This document shows positions 45,387-54,873 of a stretch of DNA of 64,000 nucleotides, in pieces (position 1 is the first letter of the stretch; each line of letters opens with the position of its first letter). Source of the DNA: Algoriphagus sp. NG3 (GTDB lineage: Bacteria; Bacteroidota; Bacteroidia; Cytophagales; Cyclobacteriaceae); NCBI RefSeq assembly GCF_034119865.1, contig NZ_CP139421.1, positions 3,224,001 through 3,288,000 on the forward strand, read 5' to 3'. Position numbers and translations under genes: made by a program. The notes under the pieces are model-generated. The model was not told the origin of the DNA. It saw only the letters and a list, made by a program, of their open reading frames with translations, and did not search any database.

Positions 45387-46693
45387 TAATCGTTGACACA
45401 TCACTCAAAAAGAGGGAAAAAGAAGGGAAAATTCTCAAAATCGGGATGATAGGTTCTGGTGAGATGGCCAAGGGTATGATAAACCAAATTATGCATTACA
45501 CCCCCGGCATGACTGTCTCAGCGACTTTTAATCGGACGCCAGAAAAGGTTGTAGAGGTGTATAAGGAATTAAAAATTGATAATTACCTTCTTAGCGACAA
45601 CTTAGAAGAAGCCAATCTTGCAATTTCCAAAGGAAAATCTGTAATCACCGGTGATATAGATCTTTTTTTAAGTTTGGGGGATGTAGAGGTTGTTGTGGAA
45701 TCCACAGGAGCAATTGCCTTTGGAGCAGACACCATTCTCAAAGCCTTTGAAAAGGGAAAGCACGTTTTATCTTTTAATGCCGAATTGGACTCTACGTTGG
45801 GTCCAATTTTATATAGCAAAGCAAAACAAGCTGGCGTGAAATACGCACTGGGGGATGGAGATCAGCCCGGGGTGACTATGAACCTCTACAGATATGTAAA
45901 GGGAATGGGATTTGAGCCCCTTGTCTGTGGAAATATCAAAGGGATGTTGGATTATTACCGTACTCCTGCCACCCAAAAAGCATTTGCGGATTCTTGGGGA
46001 ATGCTGCCTGAGATGGCAACGAATTTTGCAGATGGTACTAAAGTGGCATTTGAACAATCCTGTATCGCAAATGCAACGGGAATGCGGGTATCAAAAAGAG
46101 GTATGTTTGGATATGAATCTACTGACCATGTGGATAATCTGACCCATTTATACGACGTGGATCAATTGAGAGAAATGGGCGGAATAGTGGAATATATTGT
46201 AGGAGCAAAACCAGGGCCTGGAGTATTTGTCTATGCAGCTGCAAAAGATCCATATTCTGTCAAGTATCTGAAATATGGAAAATTGGGAGAAGGACCATTG
46301 TACAGTTTTTATCAACCGTATCACCTCCTGTTTTTCGATATTGCAAGTTCTATTTCAAGGTTAATTGATTTTGACGATCCTGTGATCGTGCCCTTAGGCC
46401 CATCGCTTGTAGATGTGGTAGCTACTGCCAAAACAGATCTTTTTCCGGGTGACAGTCTAGATGGAATCGGTGGATTCAAATCATACGGACTCTGTGAAAA
46501 CCATCCTGTTGTCCTTAAGGAAAATCTATTAACCATGGGATTGTCAGAAGGATGCAAAATAAAGAAAGCTGTTGCAAAGGATTCAGTCATTACATATGGT
46601 GATGTGGAAATACCTGAAGGGAGATTGATAGATAAATTGATGTTGGAACAGAACAATCTAAATACTTCTTATTCACAAATCCCAAATTCATGA
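45383..46693 (+). CDS. NAD(P)-dependent dehydrogenase with C-terminal SAF domain (COG4091-like)
   Basis: A 436-residue protein resembling predicted homoserine dehydrogenases with a SAF domain. The Rossmann motif is KIGMIGSGEMAKGMINQI; the middle resembles homoserine dehydrogenase (VVVESTGAIAFGADTILKAF, LGDGDQPGVTMNLYRYV); the last 60 residues (LKENLLTMGLSEGCKIKKAV ... EIPEGRLIDKL) are the SAF-like fold. No ACT or threonine-pathway genes are near. In this operon it stands where a 4-ketoreductase would be expected, so it may reduce the CDP-keto sugar or make a branched carbon unit; that is inference. Linked to both neighbours by ATGA overlaps. Confidence 0.75.
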   Translation: MIIVDTSLKKREKEGKILKIGMIGSGEMAKGMINQIMHYTPGMTVSATFNRTPEKVVEVYKELKIDNYLLSDNLEEANLAISKGKSVITGDIDLFLSLGDVEVVVESTGAIAFGADTILKAFEKGKHVLSFNAELDSTLGPILYSKAKQAGVKYALGDGDQPGVTMNLYRYVKGMGFEPLVCGNIKGMLDYYRTPATQKAFADSWGMLPEMATNFADGTKVAFEQSCIANATGMRVSKRGMFGYESTDHVDNLTHLYDVDQLREMGGIVEYIVGAKPGPGVFVYAAAKDPYSVKYLKYGKLGEGPLYSFYQPYHLLFFDIASSISRLIDFDDPVIVPLGPSLVDVVATAKTDLFPGDSLDGIGGFKSYGLCENHPVVLKENLLTMGLSEGCKIKKAVAKDSVITYGDVEIPEGRLIDKLMLEQNNLNTSYSQIPNS

Positions 46694-47643
46694 AATTCAC
46701 AATAGGATTGCCAATTATAAAAACTGAGTATTTACAAGCTACATTAGACGGAATACAAAATCAGACTTTTACTGATTATGAAGTTGTAATTAAAAACAAT
46801 GCCAGTACTCCTGAAAAAAAAGCTGAGATTAAAAAAGTGTGTTCCGAATGGATCGGAAAGGAAAATGTTAAGTATTTTGAAAGCAACGAACAGCTAAGCA
46901 TGACAGCAAATTTCAATTCAATATTGGAACATGCTAAAGGGGACTATTTCACTATTATGAGTGACGATGATATCATGGAACCGGAATATCTACAGGAATT
47001 TGCTCTGCTTAGTTCGAAGTATCCGGATGTAAAAGTATTTCATTGCAGAGTCAAAAGAATAGATGGCAATGGCTCTTTACTTGATTTTTCAGAGAATTGC
47101 CCTGAATGGGAGTCACAAATTGATTTTATCTATCAAAGGATGAAGAGTAAAAGAACGCTTTATCTATCGGATTTCTTAGTTGACACTCAAGCCTTAAAAG
47201 AAATAGGTGGCTTTCCAATAGAAAGCTTTGGCTGGGGATGTGATGAAATAACTTGGTGTCGATTGGCTTACAATGGTATAGGCTTTACTCCAAAAGTACT
47301 CTTGAAATACAGAAGGTTTCTCGGTAATTTTAGTATGTCAAAGGAAAATCTATTGAAACGCTTTAAAGATGTAGAGCTAATAGATGAAATAATAAATAAT
47401 ATAATCACGAACAATACAGCAAAAAAAGATTGTCTATATCCACAAAGCTATTTGCAGAACTTGAATGCACATAAAACCCAAAAGCAGAAAGACTTTGTTT
47501 TGGAACATTTCGCTAAATCCAGCAACTATATAGGAATTTTACTCTTTTTTGCACAAAATAAAAAAGAACTTACCTATAAAGGACTGTTTAAAGCGATAAT
47601 ATTAAAAACTTTCTTCAAAAATAAATTTTATAATGCAGTATAA
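46690..47643 (+). CDS. Glycosyltransferase family 2
   Basis: A 317-residue GT-A transferase: FTIGLPIIKTEYLQATLDGI, then YEVVIKNNAST, and the metal motif TIMSDDDIMEPEYL. A WGCDEITWCRLAYNG segment is the acceptor-side Glu/Asp. Starts within the stop of the SAF-domain gene, so it may transfer the CDP-derived sugar. From this gene onward the operon is more AT-rich. A gene-free 188 bp follows, AT-rich and without a recognised element. Confidence 0.88.
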   Translation: MKFTIGLPIIKTEYLQATLDGIQNQTFTDYEVVIKNNASTPEKKAEIKKVCSEWIGKENVKYFESNEQLSMTANFNSILEHAKGDYFTIMSDDDIMEPEYLQEFALLSSKYPDVKVFHCRVKRIDGNGSLLDFSENCPEWESQIDFIYQRMKSKRTLYLSDFLVDTQALKEIGGFPIESFGWGCDEITWCRLAYNGIGFTPKVLLKYRRFLGNFSMSKENLLKRFKDVELIDEIINNIITNNTAKKDCLYPQSYLQNLNAHKTQKQKDFVLEHFAKSSNYIGILLFFAQNKKELTYKGLFKAIILKTFFKNKFYNAV

Positions 47644-47831
47644 TTTGAAGATTCAATACTTTTAACACATCTATAAATAAACGATAGTATTTAAGATCAA
47701 TTTCCTACCGAAACTGTAAAAGTAAAATATAAATTTTCTTAAAATATCAAGTACTCTATATAAGAGATCAGATAATCGAACGAATAAAACTACTGTACTA
47801 ATTGTTCAAATAATAATATTTAAACTAAAAA

Positions 47832-49247
47832 GTGATTTTTAAAAAACTTACTCAAAATAAAGTAGTAAAAAACTTCTCTTATTTAACATTAGGCAGCATA
47901 GTATCTCAGTTACTTATGCTATTTACAATTATCAAGATAACAAACGTTCTTTCAACTGATGATTATGGAGTTTATTCATTTATTATAGCTCAAGGTATGC
48001 TGCTCATTACAATTAGTGAGCTTGGAAGTAAACCTATAATCATCAGAACAATTGCCAGGGAACCGACTCAGAGTAAAGATATTGTGATTAATGGATCAAA
48101 ACTAAGACTGATTACAATAATCGTAATAGTACTGATATATTTAATTTACAATCATTTCTTAGGGAGCCTGTCATTAGGTCAGCTTTGGCTATTAGGAACA
48201 TACACATTAGTAAATTCGATATTCTATTTGATTGAAGACATATTTTTAGGGCATCAGAAAATGTACTATCCTTCACTTATAAAATCAGGGATAAATTTAT
48301 TATATTTTCTGGTTGTCATGCTACTGCCAATTTCGTTATTTTCAATAGACAACCTTCTGCTATCCTATGTTTTTGTAAGCACCATTCAAACAATTTTATA
48401 CTATTATCTATTGAAAAAAGAAAAACTTCTAATAGGTAAAAGGAGCAACTTCATTTATTCCTCCAAAAACTTAATAATTAAGAGCTGGCCATATTTAGCG
48501 TTAATGCTTCTCTCGCTGCCTATGTTACATATGGCAAATAATTTACTAGATATAAATTCTTCTAAAGAAGAAGTTGGTTATTTCAATCTAGCTAAGAAAT
48601 TAATGGGGCCAGTTCAACTGATAATAACATTTTCTTTGACTGCTATTTTTCCTAACATTTCAGCAATGTTCATTAAAGATACGGAGAAATTTAAAATGCT
48701 AATTTCCAAAGGAATACACATTTTTATAGGTTTAACTGCCCTATTCTGCTTTTCTTTTACGCTTTTTTCTCACGATATAGTTTTACTTGTTTTCTCAGAC
48801 AAATATCTTCCGGCAATAAAAGTAGTTCAATTACAAGTATGGTTTTTATTTTTAAACGGTATAAATCATTTTATTGTAATCATATTTGGAGCTGCAAATC
48901 GTGAAAAACAAATTTACAAACTTGCCTTAGTCAATCTTATAATTTCAGCTCCATTTCTCTATTATGGAAGCTTATATGGAGCTTTAGGCATATCATATGG
49001 CTTTATTGCTTCATTTGCAATATTCGAGTTCTATATCTGGTACCAGTTTAAAAGGAAAATAAACCTATCGATATCACATGAAAAAATCACGTGGCTGATA
49101 AGTATATTCCTGTTTTCAATTTCGTATTTTATGAGTAACACTCCACTATATCAAAAAGCAATATTAGTTATTGTTTTTGGTGGATTATATTCCCGATTTT
49201 TATTTAAAAGTTTTAATTCATTAACAACATATAAGGTTGAAAAATAA
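47832..49247 (+). CDS. Oligosaccharide flippase Wzx-type
   Basis: A 471-residue membrane protein of the polysaccharide transport (MOP) superfamily with twelve or more hydrophobic helices; N-terminal KNFSYLTLGSIVSQLLMLF and STDDYGVYSFIIAQGMLL are typical. It flips lipid-linked repeat units across the inner membrane. The start is GTG at 47832; no earlier start is in frame. It overlaps the polymerase gene by eleven bases. Confidence 0.9.
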   Translation: MIFKKLTQNKVVKNFSYLTLGSIVSQLLMLFTIIKITNVLSTDDYGVYSFIIAQGMLLITISELGSKPIIIRTIAREPTQSKDIVINGSKLRLITIIVIVLIYLIYNHFLGSLSLGQLWLLGTYTLVNSIFYLIEDIFLGHQKMYYPSLIKSGINLLYFLVVMLLPISLFSIDNLLLSYVFVSTIQTILYYYLLKKEKLLIGKRSNFIYSSKNLIIKSWPYLALMLLSLPMLHMANNLLDINSSKEEVGYFNLAKKLMGPVQLIITFSLTAIFPNISAMFIKDTEKFKMLISKGIHIFIGLTALFCFSFTLFSHDIVLLVFSDKYLPAIKVVQLQVWFLFLNGINHFIVIIFGAANREKQIYKLALVNLIISAPFLYYGSLYGALGISYGFIASFAIFEFYIWYQFKRKINLSISHEKITWLISIFLFSISYFMSNTPLYQKAILVIVFGGLYSRFLFKSFNSLTTYKVEK

Positions 49248-50529
49248 GTATTTACTGTATGCTTTTCTGCTCACCCTTACAGCAGTAAGTTTAAATTACT
49301 ATTTTGCTACATTCCTACCCGATTTTTTTAAGACATTCCGAATAGGATTTCTGACAATTGTAGTAACAATTGGCTTAGGACTATCATTTAGACAAGGTAA
49401 GGGTTTTGTACTGCCAGTAAAACTCTTAATTTTAGCTATGGTATTGTCCATATTTGTCTCATACCTCACTTGGGGGCAGGAGATTCCGTTGGGTGTACTT
49501 ATCACAATCCCTTTTCTACTCTGGCCGACTTTCTTTATACTTTTGAAAATCAAGGTTCCAATCGAAACAATAGAAAAGGTAGTCCTCATCTTTGGGTTCG
49601 CCTATATAATCGGTTATCTATACCAATTCCTACACCCAACCAACGTACTATTTAACTTAGGCATGGTGGATGACGAATATAAGGAATCAAGGGGAATTAT
49701 TAGAATTATCTTTCCAGGTGTTGGTGTGTTATGGTTGATTACTGCTATGGCAACCACCAAACTTACAAGCAGCAGCAATTATAAACCACTTTGGATTGTA
49801 CTTATGATCCTAGGATTAGTACTTCCTATAATGCAAGCGACCAGATCATATATAGTTCCTACAGTTTTGATATACATATATCATTTTTCAAAATACGTGT
49901 CGTGGACAAAAAAAATCATTATAATCACTGTTTTACTAGTCGCAAGCATGTTCATAGGCAATCTTGAGATACCCGTCTTTGAGGGGCTTTTAGAACAGCA
50001 AGAGAAAACAGTAGATGATGGTAAGAAAGATATCCGATATATAGCTGCAACTTATTTTGCAACCGAATTCTCCCCTAGCCCAATTAACCAGATATTAGGG
50101 AATGGAATGGGCCATGAAAGGAGCAACTATGGACAATTTATAAAACACTTAGGCCAAAAAGGCTTATTCATTCCTGACATTGGGATAATTGGAATATATG
50201 CCTATTTTGGAGTGATCCCTATTATTGCATGGATTATGATTGGTTATAAAATTTATTCATACAGGATTCCTGACAAATACATGTATGTCAAATATTATTT
50301 CTTTTACATCTATTTTGGCGCATTAGTGGGAAGTACATTTTATCACGTACATTATCTAATCACCTCAATTTTCGCTTTATATATATTTCAAACCATTCTT
50401 GAGGATAAGAAAAGTAAAATTATAAATAAAATTAAATCACTAAACAAGAAAGATCGTCAAATTCTTAAAGAAATTCTAGCTTACAGATCAACTAAGACTC
50501 AAAAAAAGTCAGTACCTGAAGTGCCTTAA
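49237..50529 (+). CDS. O-antigen polymerase-like membrane protein (Wzy-type)
   Basis: A 430-residue multi-spanning protein (ten or more helices) starting at TTG 49237 inside the end of the flippase gene. A large periplasmic loop (EYKESRGIIRIIFPGVGVLW) and a second loop (NGMGHERSNYGQFIKHLGQK) lie at the places where Wzy/WaaL proteins have their arginine-rich active loops. Sequence is too variable for a firm subfamily, but position between Wzx and transferases supports Wzy. Confidence 0.78.
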   Translation: MKNKYLLYAFLLTLTAVSLNYYFATFLPDFFKTFRIGFLTIVVTIGLGLSFRQGKGFVLPVKLLILAMVLSIFVSYLTWGQEIPLGVLITIPFLLWPTFFILLKIKVPIETIEKVVLIFGFAYIIGYLYQFLHPTNVLFNLGMVDDEYKESRGIIRIIFPGVGVLWLITAMATTKLTSSSNYKPLWIVLMILGLVLPIMQATRSYIVPTVLIYIYHFSKYVSWTKKIIIITVLLVASMFIGNLEIPVFEGLLEQQEKTVDDGKKDIRYIAATYFATEFSPSPINQILGNGMGHERSNYGQFIKHLGQKGLFIPDIGIIGIYAYFGVIPIIAWIMIGYKIYSYRIPDKYMYVKYYFFYIYFGALVGSTFYHVHYLITSIFALYIFQTILEDKKSKIINKIKSLNKKDRQILKEILAYRSTKTQKKSVPEVP

Positions 50530-50612
50530 GAAAATGAAACTGAACTGATTATCTACTTAATTTAGGAATCAAGAAGTCAAATAATCAACCTTACAAATCG
50601 AATGCTTTTAAA

Positions 50613-51512
50613 ATGCTTATATCTTGCTGTGTAAATACATATAAACGACCAATTCTATTAAAAAAACTTTTACTAAGTTTAGAGAAACAAAAGCTTGAAA
50701 AAGATTGGAAACTTGAAATAATAATCGTTGATAATGATGAACTAGAACAAGGTAAATTAGTCGTTGAAGAATTCAGAAAATGTTCCAACCTAAATATTCA
50801 CTATTATACACAACCTATTAAAAATATAAGTGTAACCAGAAATAAGGGAGTGAAGTTTGCAAAAGGAGAAATCATAATGTTCATTGATGATGATGGATTT
50901 GCTGCTGAGGATTGGATTTTTGAAATGATGAAGTGTATGGAAAACTACGAAGCAGATGCGGTATTTGGAACGGTTTTGCCATATTATGAGGAGGGAGTAC
51001 CTGAATTATATATAAAAGGTAAATTTTTTGATAGACTCATTCAGAATACCGGAGAACCAGCCACTTATAAGCGAACGACTAACTGTTTAATAAAAAGTGT
51101 GGTTTTGAAACAAATAAATGGACCATTTGATCCAAAAGATGGTTTGACTGGCGGAGAAGATTCAAACCTCTTTGAAAAACTACGAGTTCTAGGTGCTAAA
51201 CTTGTGTTCTGTAAGGAAGGCATAGTGCATGATCACGTCCCGATAAATAGAGCGAACTTAAAATGGCTTATACAAAGGAAATTCAGAGAAGGTCTTGGAT
51301 TTACTGCAATAAAGCTAAAGCATGCTAACAGGACGTTTTTAACTGGGTTTTATTATTTCCTTAGAGCAATAATATTTTTATTTATAAGTTTTGTATTGTT
51401 TTTAGTCTGTTTCCCATTCAAAATTCAACGAACGAAATGGTTATTAAATTGTATTAGCAATATTGGACATTTATCCGCATTTGCAAAAATTGAATACAGA
51501 GAGTATGAATAA
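50613..51512 (+). CDS. Glycosyltransferase family 2
   Basis: A 299-residue GT-A enzyme. SCCVNTYKRPILLKKLLLSL, IIIVDNDELEQGKL and EIIMFIDDDGFAAEDW (DxD) are present, with LTGGEDSNLFEKL as the later acidic motif. A C-terminal hydrophobic helix (AIIFLFISFVLFLVCFPF) ties it to the membrane. It overlaps the next transferase gene by eight bases. Confidence 0.88.
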   Translation: MLISCCVNTYKRPILLKKLLLSLEKQKLEKDWKLEIIIVDNDELEQGKLVVEEFRKCSNLNIHYYTQPIKNISVTRNKGVKFAKGEIIMFIDDDGFAAEDWIFEMMKCMENYEADAVFGTVLPYYEEGVPELYIKGKFFDRLIQNTGEPATYKRTTNCLIKSVVLKQINGPFDPKDGLTGGEDSNLFEKLRVLGAKLVFCKEGIVHDHVPINRANLKWLIQRKFREGLGFTAIKLKHANRTFLTGFYYFLRAIIFLFISFVLFLVCFPFKIQRTKWLLNCISNIGHLSAFAKIEYREYE

Positions 51513-52662
51513 GAATAGAGACAAATCAATAGTGCACATAAGTTTTGACTTTCCAGATAGCATAAATAATAACAAAACAAAAGCTATTTCGAATTTAATA
51601 AATGCTCAAAAAGAATTTAAAAACATTGTGTTTTCGCTAAACAGAACAGCAAACCCATTTGCTGACTTTAATTACAAAAAAGAACATTATGGCTATTCTT
51701 TAAATATTTATGGACTCCCGTATGGAATAGGTTTAAGAATATGGATGTACTTTGCATTTAAAAAAATTCATAAACTAATTTCAAGAGAGAAGATAAACGT
51801 AGATCTTATCCATGGGCATAAACTATCTTTTGAAGGATTAATATCTAGAAATCTGTCTCAAGAATTATCAGTACCATATATCATATCCGTAAGAGGCTAT
51901 ACTGATTTTACAGCAATAAAATTTTCACCATTTAACAGAAAACTTTTTCTAAAAATATTACAAAAATCCAGTAAGGTAATTTACTTAACACCTTGGTCTA
52001 AAGATAAAGTTCAACAAATATTTAGTGAGAAAGTAAGTGGTAAAAAAAGCCTAATATTACCAAATATCATTATATTAAATGACATCACTATTAACACCCA
52101 AGAGAGGTTTCCAGATAAATTCGTGACTGTCTTTAATCTAGATTCGTATAAAGCAAAAAACATAAAAAGAACTATATTAGCCATGAATATTGTTCACAAG
52201 AAATATCCTCAATTAAAGCTCGATATTATAGGAGGGGGAAAGTCTGCCAAAAAAATACAATCATATATTGACACCTGTACATTCCCATCAAACTTTGCTT
52301 TATTGGGGCCTATGGAACATAAAAAAGTATTAACCCAATATTGCAAATATTTAGGCTTTTTATTACCTAGCTTTCCAGAAACTTTTGGCTTAGTCTTTAT
52401 TGAAGCGCTGTATTCAGGAATCCCCATTCTATACTCAAGAAAATCCGGAGTTGATGGATATTTCGATGATTACCAAATAGGTAAAAAGGTTAAATACGAT
52501 TCTGTTGAGGATATTGCAAGTGCAATTATTAAGATTTATACTGAAAATTCTACTTATCGAAAATCTATTCAAGAATTAAAGGAAAATAATGGATTTCAAA
52601 AATTTTCACAAAATCATATAACAACCGAATATTCATACCTATTACAGAAACTCCTAAATTAG
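51505..52662 (+). CDS. Glycosyltransferase family 4
   Basis: A 385-residue GT-B enzyme. The frame runs further upstream but the ATG at 51505 (MNKNRDKSIVHISFDFPD) is the natural start. The C-terminal donor site is complete: LDIIGGGKSAKKI, FALLGPMEHKKVL and the E-x7-E type motif PSFPETFGLVFIEALYSGIP. Probably a retaining transferase building the repeat unit. Confidence 0.9.
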   Translation: MNKNRDKSIVHISFDFPDSINNNKTKAISNLINAQKEFKNIVFSLNRTANPFADFNYKKEHYGYSLNIYGLPYGIGLRIWMYFAFKKIHKLISREKINVDLIHGHKLSFEGLISRNLSQELSVPYIISVRGYTDFTAIKFSPFNRKLFLKILQKSSKVIYLTPWSKDKVQQIFSEKVSGKKSLILPNIIILNDITINTQERFPDKFVTVFNLDSYKAKNIKRTILAMNIVHKKYPQLKLDIIGGGKSAKKIQSYIDTCTFPSNFALLGPMEHKKVLTQYCKYLGFLLPSFPETFGLVFIEALYSGIPILYSRKSGVDGYFDDYQIGKKVKYDSVEDIASAIIKIYTENSTYRKSIQELKENNGFQKFSQNHITTEYSYLLQKLLN

Positions 52663-52729
52663 GGATAGGTGATAGATAAAATGCAAGTTCTATTTTAAAA
52701 GTGGGAGATAATTCTTAAAATTATATTTA

Positions 52730-53515
52730 ATGAAAGATAAACTAAAAAAGATCCTATTATTTTATCAAATTTATAAAAAATTGACAAGACCATCATTGAA
52801 ATTAAATGAGAATGGGGGAGTTGTCATCACATTTGACGACAAGTCAATTTCTGACTGGAACTCAACTCATGAAGTATTATTGAAATATAATTGGAAGGCA
52901 ACATTTTGTGTTTCTGAAATTGATACTTTGAGTTCCGAAGAAATAGAAAAACTGAAAGATTTCCAGGAATATGGTCATGAAATTTCTGGTCATGGATATA
53001 ACCATGTAGATGCCGTAAAATATGTAAAAAAACATGGCATTGATTCCTATCTTGATTCAGAAGTACTTCCAATGATTGAATCAATGAAACAAAAATCCTT
53101 AACAGTTAAATCATTCGCTTATCCATATGGTAAGCACAGCAAAAAAATTGATGCTTCACTACTGAAATATTTCAACATAGTTCGAGCCACTAGTTATGGC
53201 AGGATCCCTCCTTCTTTGCACACATGTTATTTTAATTATTCGTCCATGGTGCAAGGGATTGGGATCGATAGCATCTATAAACACATGGACGAAAAATACT
53301 TAATGAAATTGCTATCCTATGCTAAGGAAAAGAAAAAAATATTAATATTATATGGTCACAGAACTTCAAAGGACAATTTAAATGGCTACAATGTGAATCC
53401 TTCAGTATTAGAGACTATTTCAAAATATATCATTGATCATAATATGAAATTTTATACTTTATCTGATTTACATAATCTGAGAGTCAATCACTTAAAGCAG
53501 CGGGAAAACGCTTGA
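52730..53515 (+). CDS. Polysaccharide deacetylase family protein (CE4-like)
   Basis: A 261-residue NodB-like domain. Metal residues are Asp37 (ITFDDKS), His88 and His92 (HGYNH); motif 3 is FAYPYGKHSKK and a late LILYGHR places the last His. No signal peptide is visible, only a basic N-terminus (MKDKLKKILLFYQIYKK). CE4 enzymes remove N- or O-acetyl groups from polysaccharides. It ends the EPS run, 67 bp after the GT4 gene. No clear terminator follows; it is convergent with the PL14-like gene. Confidence 0.85.
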   Translation: MKDKLKKILLFYQIYKKLTRPSLKLNENGGVVITFDDKSISDWNSTHEVLLKYNWKATFCVSEIDTLSSEEIEKLKDFQEYGHEISGHGYNHVDAVKYVKKHGIDSYLDSEVLPMIESMKQKSLTVKSFAYPYGKHSKKIDASLLKYFNIVRATSYGRIPPSLHTCYFNYSSMVQGIGIDSIYKHMDEKYLMKLLSYAKEKKKILILYGHRTSKDNLNGYNVNPSVLETISKYIIDHNMKFYTLSDLHNLRVNHLKQRENA

Positions 53516-53616
53516 GGGTATATATTTTTTCGAATGCACTACTCATCAATATCGCCCCCCATTTAATCAAGTGCATATAGGATTAACTCTACAAACTGGT
53601 ATTGGAATAATTACAT

Positions 53617-54666
53617 TTATTGTTGGATTTGCAAAGGGTTATACAATTTATCAGAAATGATATGCAAATTTTGACCGTAAGGGACTGATGGGTTTCTTGC
53701 AAGATAGGATTCACTATATTTCCAAATATAAATATCATCTATAAACATGAACTGATCCTTTGCGGAGGCAAACCGAACATCTGCTCCACCCATAAAAGTA
53801 GAAATTGCTATTTCTTCTAGATGCTGAGGACTTCTTTCAGTCCTCAGCTCAATTTTATTCGAAGTGGCCACTAATTTACCGTCAAGCCATACCTGCATAA
53901 TACCATTTTCTTTCCCAACATCATTACATACAATCCTTAGAGTGACCTCATGCCAAATACCTGAAACTAATTGACCAAAAGATCCAATTCCCATATCATC
54001 TCCATATTTATACTTCATGTTATGATGATATACATAAAGGCATAGTTTACCATTTTCTAACCATAACATTCTCGTGCTTGCCCCTTTGTTTCCAATATTT
54101 GGCCCATCTCCCCCACTAGCAACAGTTTGAACCGGGCCTAACGAAAACCCCGGCAATTTGCCCACAAGTCCCCAATCAAATTCTTTTTGGAATTTGATAC
54201 GGTAAGTCATATAAATCTCTTCAATGTCACTTACGTATGGAGATATACGAACCCACTGATTTAATCCTCCTCCCCTTCCCCATGTCCCTTGAGGATAATA
54301 GTTTCCCAATACTTTCTTATCGTCCACGGACATGATCTTCGAAGTATTGGGTTGATACAATTCTCTATTTGACTTCCAGTCTTTTCTAAATTGACTATTG
54401 GTGTAATCACCGACTTGATGATCCTCAAAATCTATCATTTTGAATATTACAAAATCATCATGCATCCAATCTGGTTCTAGATCTGACCATTCACTAGTAT
54501 TACTTTCAGATACTGTTTTATGAGAACCACTGATCTGACTCATACTTCTATTAACTTTCACGAGGATAAAATTTGCTTGATTAATTTGGAAAATAAAAGA
54601 CACTAAAGTAACCAGCAAAACCAGAGTGGGATTTGATGTTAAAACAACTATATTAATAATTTTCAT
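53617..54666 (-). CDS. Exported PL14-like polysaccharide lyase domain protein
   Basis: A 349-residue protein with an N-terminal hydrophobic segment (TLVLLVTLVSFIFQI) acting as signal or anchor. Residues from about 75 to 325 form a jelly-roll-like lyase domain: YMTYRIKFQKEFDWG, GKLPGFSLGP, LCLYVYHHNMKYKYGDD, NGIMQVWLDGKLVA and TFMGGADVRFASAKDQF. Similar folds are in PL14 alginate/glucuronan lyases. The same domain occurs at the N-terminal part of the protein at the right edge, with the HHxM-KYGD and TFMGGAD motifs shared. It lies 207 bp after the GT2-GH fusion on the same strand. Confidence 0.68.
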   Translation of the reverse strand: MKIINIVVLTSNPTLVLLVTLVSFIFQINQANFILVKVNRSMSQISGSHKTVSESNTSEWSDLEPDWMHDDFVIFKMIDFEDHQVGDYTNSQFRKDWKSNRELYQPNTSKIMSVDDKKVLGNYYPQGTWGRGGGLNQWVRISPYVSDIEEIYMTYRIKFQKEFDWGLVGKLPGFSLGPVQTVASGGDGPNIGNKGASTRMLWLENGKLCLYVYHHNMKYKYGDDMGIGSFGQLVSGIWHEVTLRIVCNDVGKENGIMQVWLDGKLVATSNKIELRTERSPQHLEEIAISTFMGGADVRFASAKDQFMFIDDIYIWKYSESYLARNPSVPYGQNLHIISDKLYNPLQIQQ

Positions 54667-54873
54667 AACAAATTGACTATTGGAACAAAAGTAATTCTAA
54701 AAATCTCTAATGAATGATATTGCTTAAACTGTTCGAGTCAATTCCATTCTGTTTAATCCTCAAACTTGAACTCCTGCAGATATGCTTTTGTCATTAAATT
54801 CCAATGAAATATAATTTTTGACACTGGTTATACAAACCACATGAATTACTTTTTTAGCTAAAGGACAGCTAGG
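54667..54873. other. Intergenic spacer in the fusion/PL14 unit
   Basis: 207 bp between two minus-strand genes. No strong hairpin, no ORF and no good promoter element was seen. Confidence 0.4.
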
